From NCBI GenBank assembly GCA_902595635.1, contig CACJQT010000004.1, positions 17,750 through 81,749 on the forward strand: DNA of 64,000 nucleotides. Reading direction: 5' to 3'. The stretch is from an uncultured Pelagibacteraceae bacterium. Its GTDB lineage: Bacteria > Pseudomonadota > Alphaproteobacteria > Pelagibacterales > Pelagibacteraceae. Below are positions 8,732 to 17,797 of this stretch, piece after piece. Position numbers and translations under genes: made by a program. Under the pieces are notes generated by a model. It saw nothing but the letters and a program-made list of their open reading frames with translations. It had not been told where the DNA came from and did not search any database. Position 1 is the stretch's first letter. Every line of letters starts with the position of its first letter.

Positions 8732-9637
8732 CTAGACATAAACATTTTCCGTTATTCTATTTACAATATATATTTTACCTTTTTCTACTTTCAATATTTT
8801 TTTGTTCATTGTGTCAATTATAAATTCATTCGAAATTTTACAATTATTCCTCTTTATTGTGTTTCCAATTTTAAATCTTTCTTTTCCAGTTATCTTAAAA
8901 AAATTATCATTTGATCTATGAGTCATATGTTCAGGATGGTTAATAATTGGCTCTGAAAAAATCCACCAAAACACTCTACAATAACTTTTATCTAGCCATT
9001 CAACTTTTAAATTTTTTCTTGCGGTAGACGAATAATTAAAAGTATAATCAAGTAATTGATCATCTGGAGCTCTAGGGTATCTAATTATATTTTCTAACCA
9101 TTCATTTAAAAGATTGATAGTTGAATCATTATCCGAGAAATATGCCACTCCACCACTTGAGAAAAGTTGTCTTTCTTTACTTGGATTATTTAAAAGTTTT
9201 ACACTTATACTATTTATATAGTAGATATTTTCTACTTCTCCTCTTTCAGAATTTATTTTGAGTTTTATTGGCAAGTATCCATCATTTTCGGAGTCCTCTA
9301 ACCAATTATATATGGCAAAATCTATATTTTTTTCTCTCAGTGCATAAAATAATTTTGGTTCTTTCTCCAAAACTAAATCACAATCTAAAAAAATAATTGG
9401 TATTTTAAATTTTTTTAACATCTTTAACACTAGTTTAGGCATACAATAGTTTATATCATTAGATCCTTTCTCACTTTTTGAATAATGAATGGTTGGAACT
9501 TCAAATACTTTATAATTAAGATTAAAATTATTAAGTGAACTTATTAATCTGTCAGCTTTATCCTTATAATTTTGGGTAAAAAAACTTACTATCAGGAAGT
9601 CTTCTCCTTCTAGTAGATTTTCTTTATAAATTTTCAC
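8732..9637 (-). CDS. Putative glycosyltransferase-like protein (GT-A-type nucleotide-sugar fold)
   Basis: 301 residues, soluble. The N-terminal part reads like a GT-A fold: a beta-strand FLIVSFFTQNY, a helix KADRLISSLNNFN, then IIFLDCDLVLEKEPKLF with an acidic D85-x-D87 motif where such enzymes bind metal and the nucleotide sugar. FSSGGVAYF and NEWLENIIRYPRAPDDQLLDYTF resemble the substrate and acidic regions of putative nucleotide-diphospho-sugar transferases. The start is GTG at 9637, overlapping the tsaD stop by one base (TAGTG). Donor and acceptor are unknown. Family assignment is inference. Confidence 0.6.
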   Translation of the reverse strand: MKIYKENLLEGEDFLIVSFFTQNYKDKADRLISSLNNFNLNYKVFEVPTIHYSKSEKGSNDINYCMPKLVLKMLKKFKIPIIFLDCDLVLEKEPKLFYALREKNIDFAIYNWLEDSENDGYLPIKLKINSERGEVENIYYINSISVKLLNNPSKERQLFSSGGVAYFSDNDSTINLLNEWLENIIRYPRAPDDQLLDYTFNYSSTARKNLKVEWLDKSYCRVFWWIFSEPIINHPEHMTHRSNDNFFKITGKERFKIGNTIKRNNCKISNEFIIDTMNKKILKVEKGKIYIVNRITENVYV

Positions 9638-10710
9638 TAAAGTTCAACTCCAGCACCTTTTAGAAATTTTGCATTCTCGTCCAAAGCCAATCTTGGATTT
9701 GCATTTAAATCTAAACTATCAAAATTTTTTATTTTATATTTTTCTAATCCAACCATCGCGATCATTGCTGCATTATCCCCGCATAAACTTAGGTCTGGAA
9801 ATATTGGTTTAAAATTATTCTCTTCACTGACATTTGTTAATTTATTTCTTATTCCACTGTTTGCAGCAACACCACCAGCTACAACAAAGTTATATTTATT
9901 TGTCGTATTTAATTTCTTGAATTCTTCAAATGCTTTTTCAGTTTTAACATGTAATATTTCTTCTATAGTTTTCTGAAATGAAGCAGCAAGATCAAATTTC
10001 TCTTGTTCATTTTTTAGCTCTTTTGATGTTCTTAAAATAGCTGTTTTGAGTCCTGCGAAAGACAAGTTGCAACCTCCTTTATCTAGGATAGGTTTTGGTA
10101 ATTTAAATTTATTAGGATCACCTTTTTTTGCAAATTCTTCTAGTTTAGGACCTCCAGGAAATTCTATCCCTAAAATCTTTGCTGTTTTATCATAGGCTTC
10201 TCCTAGCGCATCATCAATGGTTGTCCCTAATCTTTTATAATCACCTAAGCCATTTACACTTAAATATTGAGAGTGACCTCCAGATATTAGCAAAAGTAAA
10301 TAAGGATATTCTAGTTTTGTGTGTAATTTTGGACTAAGTGCATGTCCTTCCAAATGATTAATACCAATGAAAGGAATTTTTAAAGTAGATGCCATGCCCT
10401 TTGCAAAATTTAAACCAACACTGAGACATATTATTAATCCAGGACCAGATGTGCACGCTATTCCAGAAATTTCATTAATCTTTATTTTACTTTCAAGAAT
10501 AGCTTTATTTGCTATAAAATTTATTTTTTCTACATGTGATCGTGCAGCGAGTTCAGGGACAACTCCACCAAATTCTCTATGAATATCAAATTGACTAGAT
10601 ACCACGTTTGATAATATTTCTGGTATATCATTACCGGTATCCTGAACTAATGCAACAGCAGTTTCATCACAACTTGTTTCTATTCCTAGAATTATTGATT
10701 TTTTAGTCAT
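9637..10710 (-). CDS. tsaD: tRNA N6-adenosine threonylcarbamoyltransferase
   Basis: 357 residues, typical TsaD/Gcp/Kae1. It transfers threonylcarbamoyl to A37 of tRNAs that read ANN codons, as part of the TsaBDE complex. Visible: ILGIETSCDETAVALV at the N-terminus, GGVVPELAARSHVE, SGPGLIICL, the metal-binding NHLEGHALSP (H-x-E-G-H), LLISGGHSQ, and VAGGVAANSGIR with DLSLCGDNAAMIA at the C-terminus. Divergent from hemC across 59 bases that contain a long inverted repeat. The glycosyltransferase-like gene follows with a one-base overlap. Confidence 0.97.
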   Translation of the reverse strand: MTKKSIILGIETSCDETAVALVQDTGNDIPEILSNVVSSQFDIHREFGGVVPELAARSHVEKINFIANKAILESKIKINEISGIACTSGPGLIICLSVGLNFAKGMASTLKIPFIGINHLEGHALSPKLHTKLEYPYLLLLISGGHSQYLSVNGLGDYKRLGTTIDDALGEAYDKTAKILGIEFPGGPKLEEFAKKGDPNKFKLPKPILDKGGCNLSFAGLKTAILRTSKELKNEQEKFDLAASFQKTIEEILHVKTEKAFEEFKKLNTTNKYNFVVAGGVAANSGIRNKLTNVSEENNFKPIFPDLSLCGDNAAMIAMVGLEKYKIKNFDSLDLNANPRLALDENAKFLKGAGVEL

Positions 10711-10727
10711 AAATTAATTTTTTATAA

Positions 10728-10758
10728 TTATTACAATTAATCTATAAGATTGTAATAA
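10728..10758. promoter_or_regulatory. Perfect 10-bp inverted repeat between tsaD and hemC
   Basis: TTATTACAAT (10728-10737) and ATTGTAATAA (10749-10758) are exact reverse complements with an 11-base spacer, giving a centre-to-centre distance of 21 bp (two helical turns). It lies in the 59-bp divergent region. No T-run follows on either side, so an operator or promoter element is more likely than a terminator. No regulator is identifiable. Confidence 0.5.
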
Positions 10759-10769
10759 AAATAAGTTTT

Positions 10770-11681
10770 ATGAAAAAAAAAACTCTAACAATTGGAACAA
10801 GAGGTAGCAAGTTAGCATTAATTTACGCAGAAAAAGTAAAAAATGAATTAAATAAAATTTTTCCAAATGAAATAAAACTAAAAAAAATAGTAACAACCGG
10901 GGATCAAAAACAAGACCAAAGGTTGTCCGATATAGGTGGCAAAGGATTATTTGCGGAGCAAATTGAAAAAGAATTACTTAATGAGAATATTGATATTGCT
11001 GTGCATGCATTAAAAGATATGCCAACAATTGAAACAGAAAGTCTTTTGACAAACAATTTTTTAAAAAGAAATTCACCAAATGAAATATTAATTAGCAAAA
11101 ACAATACAAAATTTGACGATCTAGCACCTAACTCTGTAATTGGCACTTCTTCCTTCAGAAGGGAATTTCAATTAAAGAATAAAAGATCTGATTTAAAATA
11201 CGAATTAATCAGAGGAAATGTAGATACAAGAATTCAAAAATTAGAAAATGGTGAATTTGATGCAATACTACTTTCAAAAGCTGGCATAGACTCATTAAAA
11301 TTACAAAATAAAATCACACAAGAATTTAGTGTTGATGAACTCGTACCTTGTGCTGGACAAGGAATCATTGCAATACAATGTAAAAAAAATGATAGTGATA
11401 TTATAGATTTGCTAGAAAAAATTAATGATATTGAAACTAGAATTTTAGCAAATGCTGAAAGAGAGGTTTTGAAAGTTCTAGAAGGAGATTGTGATACAGC
11501 AGTAGGGGTATTTGCAAAAATTACTGGTGGAAATGTAGAATTGGTAACCGAACTCTTTTCTGTAGATGGAAAAATAAGATATTTTATTAGAGAAACAGTA
11601 AAAAAAGATAAAATAGAAACTGCTAGTAGAATGATTGGAGAGAAACTTAAGTTGCAATCAAAAGGTTCTTATAAAAATTAG
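10770..11681 (+). CDS. hemC: Hydroxymethylbilane synthase (porphobilinogen deaminase)
   Basis: 303 residues. It polymerises four porphobilinogens into hydroxymethylbilane in haem synthesis. Motifs: GTRGSKLALIYAE, TTGDQ, IDIAVHALKDMPT, the arginine-rich GTSSFRREFQL and RGNVDTRIQKL, and the dipyrromethane-cofactor cysteine C241 in LEGDCDTAVG. The last motif is somewhat divergent from the usual G-G-C-x-x-P-x-G. hemD begins one base after its stop, a conserved hemCD arrangement. The start is ATG at 10770, 12 bases after the inverted repeat. Confidence 0.97.
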   Translation: MKKKTLTIGTRGSKLALIYAEKVKNELNKIFPNEIKLKKIVTTGDQKQDQRLSDIGGKGLFAEQIEKELLNENIDIAVHALKDMPTIETESLLTNNFLKRNSPNEILISKNNTKFDDLAPNSVIGTSSFRREFQLKNKRSDLKYELIRGNVDTRIQKLENGEFDAILLSKAGIDSLKLQNKITQEFSVDELVPCAGQGIIAIQCKKNDSDIIDLLEKINDIETRILANAEREVLKVLEGDCDTAVGVFAKITGGNVELVTELFSVDGKIRYFIRETVKKDKIETASRMIGEKLKLQSKGSYKN

Positions 11682-11682
11682 T

Positions 11683-12381
11683 ATGCATATTTTATTAACC
11701 AGACCATTGGATGATAGCAAAGAATTAATATTAAAATTTAGTTCATTGAATCATAAAGTTTCGTATTTACCTTTGTTGCAAATTAAAAAGAAAGAAATAC
11801 CTGAAATAGATCTTAATCAATTTAAAGCAATTATTTTTACTAGTGCTAATGCTATAAAAAATTTAGATATTTCAAAAATTGATAAAAATATTTTTTGTTT
11901 TTGTGTTGGTATTGCAACTGAAAGAAAAGCAAAAGAATTAGGTTTTCAAAATATATACTGTGCAGACGGAAATGTAAACAATCTTAAAGAGTTAATACTT
12001 CAAAATTTTGATCCTAAGATTGGATCAATGCTATATTTAAGTGGAGAAATTGTTTCTTATAATCTTGATCAAGACTTAATTTCAGAAAACTATGTCATCA
12101 AGCGAATTATAAATTATACTGCAATACCCAATGAAAATTTAAGTGATGATTTTTTAAAAGATATCAAATCTTCTGTGCCAGAAATTATTTTTATATATTC
12201 TGAAAATAGTGCAAAGGCTTTTTACAGTTTAATAAAAAAATATAATTTAGATAATATTTGGATGGAAACTAACCTTATGTGTATGGGTGAAAAAGCATCA
12301 TCAGTATTAAATAACATTAAATGGAAAAAAATTTTTCTTTTTAACCCTGGTGAAGAGGAGTTTTTGCTATATAAAATTTAA
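11683..12381 (+). CDS. hemD: Uroporphyrinogen-III synthase
   Basis: 232 residues from the ATG at 11683, chosen because HILLTRPLDDS is the usual HemD beginning and it falls directly after the hemC stop; a longer reading frame from 11635 would overlap hemC. The enzyme cyclises hydroxymethylbilane to uroporphyrinogen III. Sequence is poorly conserved in this family, but the bilobed pattern is visible: AIIFTSANAIKNL, CVGIATERKAKELGF, MLYLSGE, and IIFIYSENSAKAFYSL. Position after hemC strengthens the call. Confidence 0.9.
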   Translation: MHILLTRPLDDSKELILKFSSLNHKVSYLPLLQIKKKEIPEIDLNQFKAIIFTSANAIKNLDISKIDKNIFCFCVGIATERKAKELGFQNIYCADGNVNNLKELILQNFDPKIGSMLYLSGEIVSYNLDQDLISENYVIKRIINYTAIPNENLSDDFLKDIKSSVPEIIFIYSENSAKAFYSLIKKYNLDNIWMETNLMCMGEKASSVLNNIKWKKIFLFNPGEEEFLLYKI

Positions 12382-12383
12382 AA

Positions 12384-13469
12384 ATGGACGTTTTAAATAA
12401 ACTTAATGAGCTATTTTTATCTGTTTGGAAGCAGGGTATTCTTGGGGTAGATTTCTTTCAGATAATAGTAGGTCTTGGAATATTTGTATTATTTTTAATA
12501 TTTAGAGGTCTAATCAGCAAACTTGTAATAAAAAAATTGGAATTAATTTCAAAAAGAACAACCAATAAATTGGATGATACTTTTGTAAAATCTATGGAAG
12601 GTCCTGCCAGGTTTCTTCCAATTGTTCTCGGTTTCTTTTTTGCCAGTTACTATATGTCATTTGATAATGAGACTAGGGGTTTCATAGATAATGTTAACAG
12701 AACCTTAATAACAATTTTAATATTTTGGATAATACATCAGATAATTGAGCCTATATCGTATATTTTAAGTGGATTAGATAAAGTCCTGACAAAAGAATTA
12801 ATAGGCTGGATTATAAAGTCTCTTAAAATTTTAATTTTAATTTTAGGTGCAGCTGCTGTTCTTGAGTTATGGGGAATCAAAATTGGACCAATAATTGCAG
12901 GATTAGGTTTATTTGGAGTAGCAGTAGCATTAGGAGCACAAGATTTATTTAAAAATTTAATATCTGGAATTTTAGTATTAGTTGAAAAAAGATTTAGAAT
13001 TGGTGATTGGATTAAAGTTGAGGGAGTTATCGAAGGGGTTGTTGAGAACATTGGTTTCAGATCAACTGTTATAAGAAAATTTGATAAATCACTGGCTATT
13101 ATTCCTAATTTTCAATTTGCAGAAAATGCAGTGATTAATAATACAAGAAAGACTAACTGGGCTATTAGTTGGATAATAACTCTTCAATATGACACTACAA
13201 TTGATCAATTGAAAACAATAAGAGACGAAATTGAAGATCACATAAATAAAGGTGATGATTATGACCAATCTGTAGGAGTCGCTGTAAGAATTGATAAGTT
13301 TTCAGATAGCTCGATTGATATGTATGTTAGATGTTTTACAAAAACAAATAGTTGGACCAATTATTTACAAGTAAAAGAAAATTTGGCACTTGAAATAAAA
13401 AAAATTGTTGAAGGTAAGGGAGCTGCTTTTGCATTTCCAAGTCAGTCTATTTATGTTGAAAAAAAATGA
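12384..13469 (+). CDS. MscS-family small-conductance mechanosensitive channel
   Basis: 361 residues. Several N-terminal membrane helices (about 20-40, 70-90, 105-125, 145-165) lead to the pore helix IIAGLGLFGVAVALGAQDLFKNLISG, which holds the Gly/Ala ridge of MscS TM3. A soluble beta-domain follows (FRIGDWIKVEG, VVENIGFRSTVIRKFD, IPNFQFAENAVINN). The channel releases osmolytes on hypo-osmotic shock or acts as a related ion channel. It starts two bases after hemD, and its TGA overlaps the ATG of the next gene (ATGA). Confidence 0.92.
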   Translation: MDVLNKLNELFLSVWKQGILGVDFFQIIVGLGIFVLFLIFRGLISKLVIKKLELISKRTTNKLDDTFVKSMEGPARFLPIVLGFFFASYYMSFDNETRGFIDNVNRTLITILIFWIIHQIIEPISYILSGLDKVLTKELIGWIIKSLKILILILGAAAVLELWGIKIGPIIAGLGLFGVAVALGAQDLFKNLISGILVLVEKRFRIGDWIKVEGVIEGVVENIGFRSTVIRKFDKSLAIIPNFQFAENAVINNTRKTNWAISWIITLQYDTTIDQLKTIRDEIEDHINKGDDYDQSVGVAVRIDKFSDSSIDMYVRCFTKTNSWTNYLQVKENLALEIKKIVEGKGAAFAFPSQSIYVEKK

Positions 13470-13756
13470 TTGCTATATTTTATTTAGCTCTTCAAATTTT
13501 AAAACTTTATTCATATGTTGTAATTGCCAATGTCGTTATAAGTTGGTTGGTCGCTTTTAATGTAATAAATACAAGCAATCGGTTTGTATATTTAATATTA
13601 GATTTCACTTATAAAATGACAGAACCGATTTTAATGAGAATTAGAAGATTTTTACCTAACCTTGGCGCTTTTGATATTTCTCCTATCGTACTTCTTTTGT
13701 TGATATGGTTCTTAGAAATGTGTATGAAACTCTACATTGCACCACTAATATTTTAA
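13466..13756 (+). CDS. YggT family membrane protein
   Basis: 96 residues with two hydrophobic helices around a polar hinge: VISWLVAFNVIN, then YKMTEPILMRIRRFLPNLGAFDISPIVLLL, the full YggT signature (P-I-L-x-x-x-R-x-x-x-P, then D-I-S-P). In other bacteria these proteins are linked to cell division, osmotic stress or membrane assembly, but without a settled activity. Overlaps mscS by four bases and precedes folD by three, so it is translationally coupled. Confidence 0.9.
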   Translation: MIAIFYLALQILKLYSYVVIANVVISWLVAFNVINTSNRFVYLILDFTYKMTEPILMRIRRFLPNLGAFDISPIVLLLLIWFLEMCMKLYIAPLIF

Positions 13757-13759
13757 TAA

Positions 13760-14605
13760 ATGATTTTAATTGATGGAAAAAAAGCTGCTGCTGATTTAAG
13801 AGAAGAACTCAAGAAGGAAGTCTTATCCTTAAAAGATAAGCATAATAAAGTACCAGGTTTAACAGTCATATTGATTGGTGATTTAGCACCTAGTCAAATT
13901 TATGTTAGAAATAAAGAGAAATCTGCCAATGAAGTAGGTCTTAAATCAGAGGTGATTAGATACCCTGACATTGTTGAGGAAAGTGAAGTTTTAAAAAAAA
14001 TTGATGAACTTAACAATGATGATTCTGTTTCAGGAATTTTAGTTCAGCTGCCACTTCCAAAGCATATTGATAAACAAAAAGTTATAGAGGCAATTAAGCC
14101 AGAGAAAGATGTAGATGGATTTCATCCCATGAATGTTGGTAATCTGTCGTCAGGTTATGAAAGTTCTATTCCATGCACTCCTTTAGGTTGTTATTTATTA
14201 ATAAAAAAAATTGAACCAAACCTTAATGGAAAAAAAGCCGTAATTGTTGGAAGATCAAATTTAAATGGTAAGCCAATGACACAGTTGTTGTTAAAAGAAA
14301 ATTGCACAGTTACAATTACTCACTCAAAAACAAATGATCTAAAAGGTGAATGTTTAAAAGGAGACATCATAGTTGCTGCTGTTGGGATCCCTGAGCTTGT
14401 AAAAGGTGATTGGGTTAAAAAAGATGCAATTGTGGTTGACGTTGGTATTAATAAAACTGAAAAAGGCTTAGTTGGTGATGTTGCATTTGATGAAGTATCA
14501 AAAGTTGCAAAAGCTTTAACTCCAGTTCCAGGTGGAGTCGGCCCTATGACTATTGCATGTTTACTTAAAAATACAATCGAATGTTTTAAAAGAGCGAATA
14601 AATAA
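13760..14605 (+). CDS. folD: Bifunctional methylenetetrahydrofolate dehydrogenase / methenyltetrahydrofolate cyclohydrolase
   Basis: 281 residues, standard length. It oxidises and hydrolyses C1-tetrahydrofolates to give formyl-THF for purine synthesis. Visible: VILIGDLAPSQIYVRNKEKS with the Y-x-x-x-K catalytic pair, GILVQLPLP, KDVDGFHPMNVG, the dinucleotide-binding VIVGRSNLNGKPM, and TPVPGGVGPMTIACL. Last gene of the hemC-hemD-mscS-yggT-folD run; it converges on the ABC permease gene with a five-base gap. Confidence 0.97.
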   Translation: MILIDGKKAAADLREELKKEVLSLKDKHNKVPGLTVILIGDLAPSQIYVRNKEKSANEVGLKSEVIRYPDIVEESEVLKKIDELNNDDSVSGILVQLPLPKHIDKQKVIEAIKPEKDVDGFHPMNVGNLSSGYESSIPCTPLGCYLLIKKIEPNLNGKKAVIVGRSNLNGKPMTQLLLKENCTVTITHSKTNDLKGECLKGDIIVAAVGIPELVKGDWVKKDAIVVDVGINKTEKGLVGDVAFDEVSKVAKALTPVPGGVGPMTIACLLKNTIECFKRANK

Positions 14606-14610
14606 ATTTA

Positions 14611-17148
14611 CTATTGATTTCTTATTAATGGATAAACTTTAGGACTTAAGTATTTAAGATTGGTTAGCATAATTAAAATCAAGGTCACAATTCCTATAGA
14701 GGCACCAAGGTAAATTAAAACTTTAAAATCAAATTGCCAAACTAATTCAAAAATATTCTCCATAATAAATTTTGATCCAATTACTGCAAAAAAAATTGCA
14801 ATTAATATTACTGACATAAAAATAATTATAAATTCTATCAAAGACGAAAATATAATTTCTTTTTTTGAAAAACCTAAAATTTTAAATACAAGATTTTGGT
14901 ACTCTTTTACTTTTCCTTGGACCATTATAGCACTTGAGATAACAATCAATCCAATGACAATTGTTACACCGGAAATTAGGGTTACAGCTATGAAAACTTT
15001 ATTTAAAACTGATGTTACTTTATTCAGGTAATCAGCAATTTTTATCATAGATAAACTCGGTAATACTTCTAACATTTTGGTTTCATCAAAATTATCTGGA
15101 TTTTTAAACTTAGCAGTTGCTAAATATTCATGAGGAATTTTTTTTGCAAATTGTGGATTAAATAACATGGCAAAATTAATACTTAGATCACGATAATCAA
15201 CTTCTCTAAAATTAACTATTTCTCCATCAATTTCTCGACCATAAATGTTTAAAGTAAAAATATCTCCCAACTCAATGTTAAAATCTTTAGCCACTTTTGC
15301 ATCAAGTGATATCTGAAGTTGGTTAGGTTTAGATAAATCCCACCATTCCCCTTTTAAAATTGGGTTATCTATAGGTATATTTTCAGCCCATGAAGATCTT
15401 CTTTCACTCCCAATTACCCAGTAACTATCATTATCTGGTTTAATATAGCTATTTGGATTTACACCATTAATTTTTACTATTCCGGAAGAAACCATAGGCA
15501 CTATTTCAATGTTCGCATCAGGGTTCATTTTGTAAACACCTTGTTCAAATTTTTCTTTTTCACCTTTTTGAATTCCAACAAAAAAAAAATCAGGTGCAAT
15601 ATCCGGAATAGATCTTGCAATTTCTCTTTTAAAATTAGTTCCTACTAAAGCTAAAGTTAATAATAAAGTTACACCTAAGCCTAAAGACATAATTGTGATA
15701 GGAGTGATACTTTTTGTTTGAGTTATATTTTTTATCGATACTTTTAAAGAGATATTTGAAATAAAATTAAACTTTTTCAGTAAATAAATTATAATTTTCG
15801 AAAGTAAAAAAAATACAATTAGACATACAAAAAAAGCCAGAAAATAACCCAAGCTATAAGAAGGCCTTTCAGATCCTAGTGTAAACAATAAAACTAAAAA
15901 TGATAACAAGATAAAACTTAAAATAACTGACTTTTTTGAGTAATAAAATTGTAGGTTTTGGAATACATTTCTAAATAGATTTGATGCTTTAACTTGATCA
16001 ATTGAACTTATTGTTGGTATTGAAAAAATTATAAGAACTAACAAACCTACAATAAATATTTTTATAAAATTAATTAAAGAGAATTTTGGATAAACATTTA
16101 ATCCCAACCCATCAGATAAATATTTATCAGCAATTGGTATAATTAAAAAACTTGAGCCATAAGAAATTACAGTAATAATAAATAATAATATTAATAATTG
16201 AAGATAATAAAGTGTTTTTATATTCCCTGAATAAAATCCTACAGCTTTTCTTACAGCTATAGACATATTGTTCTGGTTTATAAATGATAACAATGTATTA
16301 GCGATACCTATTCCAGCAATTAACATTGCACTAATTGAAACTAAAGAGAGAAATTGGGAAAAATTATTAATTATCCTTTTTAAGCCACTTGCTGAATTTT
16401 CTGGAAATCTAAGTTTTACTTTTTGGTCATCTTTAAAAATATCTTTGATCTTACTTTCTATTTTTTCTGGATCATCACTTGGTTTAAACTTTACTTTATA
16501 TTCATAATTTAAAAAACTACCTATTCCATTTAGTTTTAGTATTTCCAAAGTTTGTTTTCCTGCTAATGCCCAATCTCCAAAAGCTACAAACCCACTGACA
16601 TCAGGTACAGATTTTATAATTCCAACAACTATGAAACTTTGATCTTGAACCTTAACTTTGTCATTTATTTTTATCTTTAAAGTTTTTGATAAACTTTCAT
16701 TAATCAAAATTGTCTTTGGTTCCTTTTGCATTCTTTCATAAGCATCTTCTGGCTCATAAACAACTTCACCGTAAAGTGGATATTTTTCATCAACTGTTTT
16801 AATTCTTGTAAATAATGATTTATTTTTTTCTCTGCCTGTCGTAGAAAGCATTGTACTGAACTCTATCATTTGTGAGACAGTTGAAAATTCCTTTACTTTA
16901 TTGACTAAATTAAGATCCCCCTGATTACGGTTATAATCGATTTCGAGATCTCCACCCAAAAGAACTTTTGCATTATCATTAAGCTCTTTTTTTAAACTAT
17001 CTTCGATTGTAAAGATGGCACTTAAAATAAAAAGACTGATAAAAAGCGTTACAATAATGCTTGAAATTTTTTTATAATTTCTGCTTAAATCCTTTAAAGC
17101 ATACTTGAATATTAAACTTAACTTCGAAGAATTATTTAATTTTTCCAT
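14611..17148 (-). CDS. ABC transporter permease with two FtsX-like domains (YbbP type)
   Basis: 845 residues with about ten membrane helices in two FtsX/MacB-type sets. One TM segment lies at about 20-40; a periplasmic domain spans roughly 45-255; helices follow at about 265-460; there is a second large extracytoplasmic domain to about 720, then three final helices. Motifs such as IAGIGIANTLLSFINQNNMSIAVRKAVGF and its repeat MVQGKVKEYQNLVFKILGFSKKEI match the cytoplasmic coupling helices of this class. With the adjacent ATPase and tesA it reproduces the tesA-ybbA-ybbP locus. Substrate unknown; lipid- or lipoprotein-related function has been proposed for relatives. Overlaps the ATPase gene by 17 bases. 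Confidence 0.88.
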   Translation of the reverse strand: MEKLNNSSKLSLIFKYALKDLSRNYKKISSIIVTLFISLFILSAIFTIEDSLKKELNDNAKVLLGGDLEIDYNRNQGDLNLVNKVKEFSTVSQMIEFSTMLSTTGREKNKSLFTRIKTVDEKYPLYGEVVYEPEDAYERMQKEPKTILINESLSKTLKIKINDKVKVQDQSFIVVGIIKSVPDVSGFVAFGDWALAGKQTLEILKLNGIGSFLNYEYKVKFKPSDDPEKIESKIKDIFKDDQKVKLRFPENSASGLKRIINNFSQFLSLVSISAMLIAGIGIANTLLSFINQNNMSIAVRKAVGFYSGNIKTLYYLQLLILLFIITVISYGSSFLIIPIADKYLSDGLGLNVYPKFSLINFIKIFIVGLLVLIIFSIPTISSIDQVKASNLFRNVFQNLQFYYSKKSVILSFILLSFLVLLFTLGSERPSYSLGYFLAFFVCLIVFFLLSKIIIYLLKKFNFISNISLKVSIKNITQTKSITPITIMSLGLGVTLLLTLALVGTNFKREIARSIPDIAPDFFFVGIQKGEKEKFEQGVYKMNPDANIEIVPMVSSGIVKINGVNPNSYIKPDNDSYWVIGSERRSSWAENIPIDNPILKGEWWDLSKPNQLQISLDAKVAKDFNIELGDIFTLNIYGREIDGEIVNFREVDYRDLSINFAMLFNPQFAKKIPHEYLATAKFKNPDNFDETKMLEVLPSLSMIKIADYLNKVTSVLNKVFIAVTLISGVTIVIGLIVISSAIMVQGKVKEYQNLVFKILGFSKKEIIFSSLIEFIIIFMSVILIAIFFAVIGSKFIMENIFELVWQFDFKVLIYLGASIGIVTLILIMLTNLKYLSPKVYPLIRNQ

Positions 17149-17797
17149 CTTTGATTTTAATTTTTCGTTTTGCTTTGTCTGCTAATTTTGGATCATGTGT
17201 GACCATTATTAAAGAAGACCCTTCTTCTTTGACGTATTTAAATAAAATTTCAGAGATCATTATTGAGTTTTCGGTATCTAGATTACCAGTTGGTTCATCA
17301 GCTAAAATTAAATCTGGTTTCATTGCAATAGCTCTTGCAATCGCGACACGTTGTTGCTCTCCACCAGACAATTGACTTGGAAGATTATTGAATCTATGTT
17401 TTAGACCAAATCGATCTAATAAACTTTTAGCTTCTTTCTCAGGATTTTTAAATTCATTAAGTTCAAGTGTTAAAGCTACATTTTCAACAGCTGTATAATT
17501 TGGAATTAAATAGAAAGATTGAAATATAATTCCTATATTATGTTTTCTAATTTCAGATACTTCGTCTTCTTTAAGATTTGTTATTTCCCTCTCTTGGAAT
17601 ATAATTTTCCCTGAGGTTGGACGTTCTAGTCCACCAATTAACATAATCAAGCTTGTTTTTCCTGACCCACTTTCTCCAACCACAGATACAGTTTCTTTTT
17701 TTTTTATAGTTAAATCAATATTTTTTAAAACATTGATATTGTCCTTCCCAGTTTGGTATTTGAGATTTATTTTTTTTAATTTAAGAAGTGTGTTCAT
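17132..17797 (-). CDS. ABC transporter ATP-binding protein (YbbA type)
   Basis: 221 residues starting at the ATG 17797 (MNTLLKLKKINLKY); a longer reading frame starting at 17845 would run into tesA and lacks family similarity. Walker A GESGSGKTSL, signature LSGGEQQRVAIARA, Walker B LILADEPTGNLD and H-loop VTHDP are all intact. It is the motor for the two-FtsX-domain permease downstream. The start codon shares the palindrome CATG with the start of the divergent tesA gene, so its promoter must lie inside tesA. Confidence 0.93.
   Translation of the reverse strand: MNTLLKLKKINLKYQTGKDNINVLKNIDLTIKKKETVSVVGESGSGKTSLIMLIGGLERPTSGKIIFQEREITNLKEDEVSEIRKHNIGIIFQSFYLIPNYTAVENVALTLELNEFKNPEKEAKSLLDRFGLKHRFNNLPSQLSGGEQQRVAIARAIAMKPDLILADEPTGNLDTENSIMISEILFKYVKEEGSSLIMVTHDPKLADKAKRKIKIKDGKIK

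Noticed and set aside
10728..10758. Terminator for tsaD or hemC
   Set aside because: It lies upstream of both divergent genes and is not followed by a T-run in either direction.
11635..11682. Earlier start of hemD
   Set aside because: Overlaps hemC and adds residues unlike any HemD; ATG at 11683 fits directly after the hemC stop.
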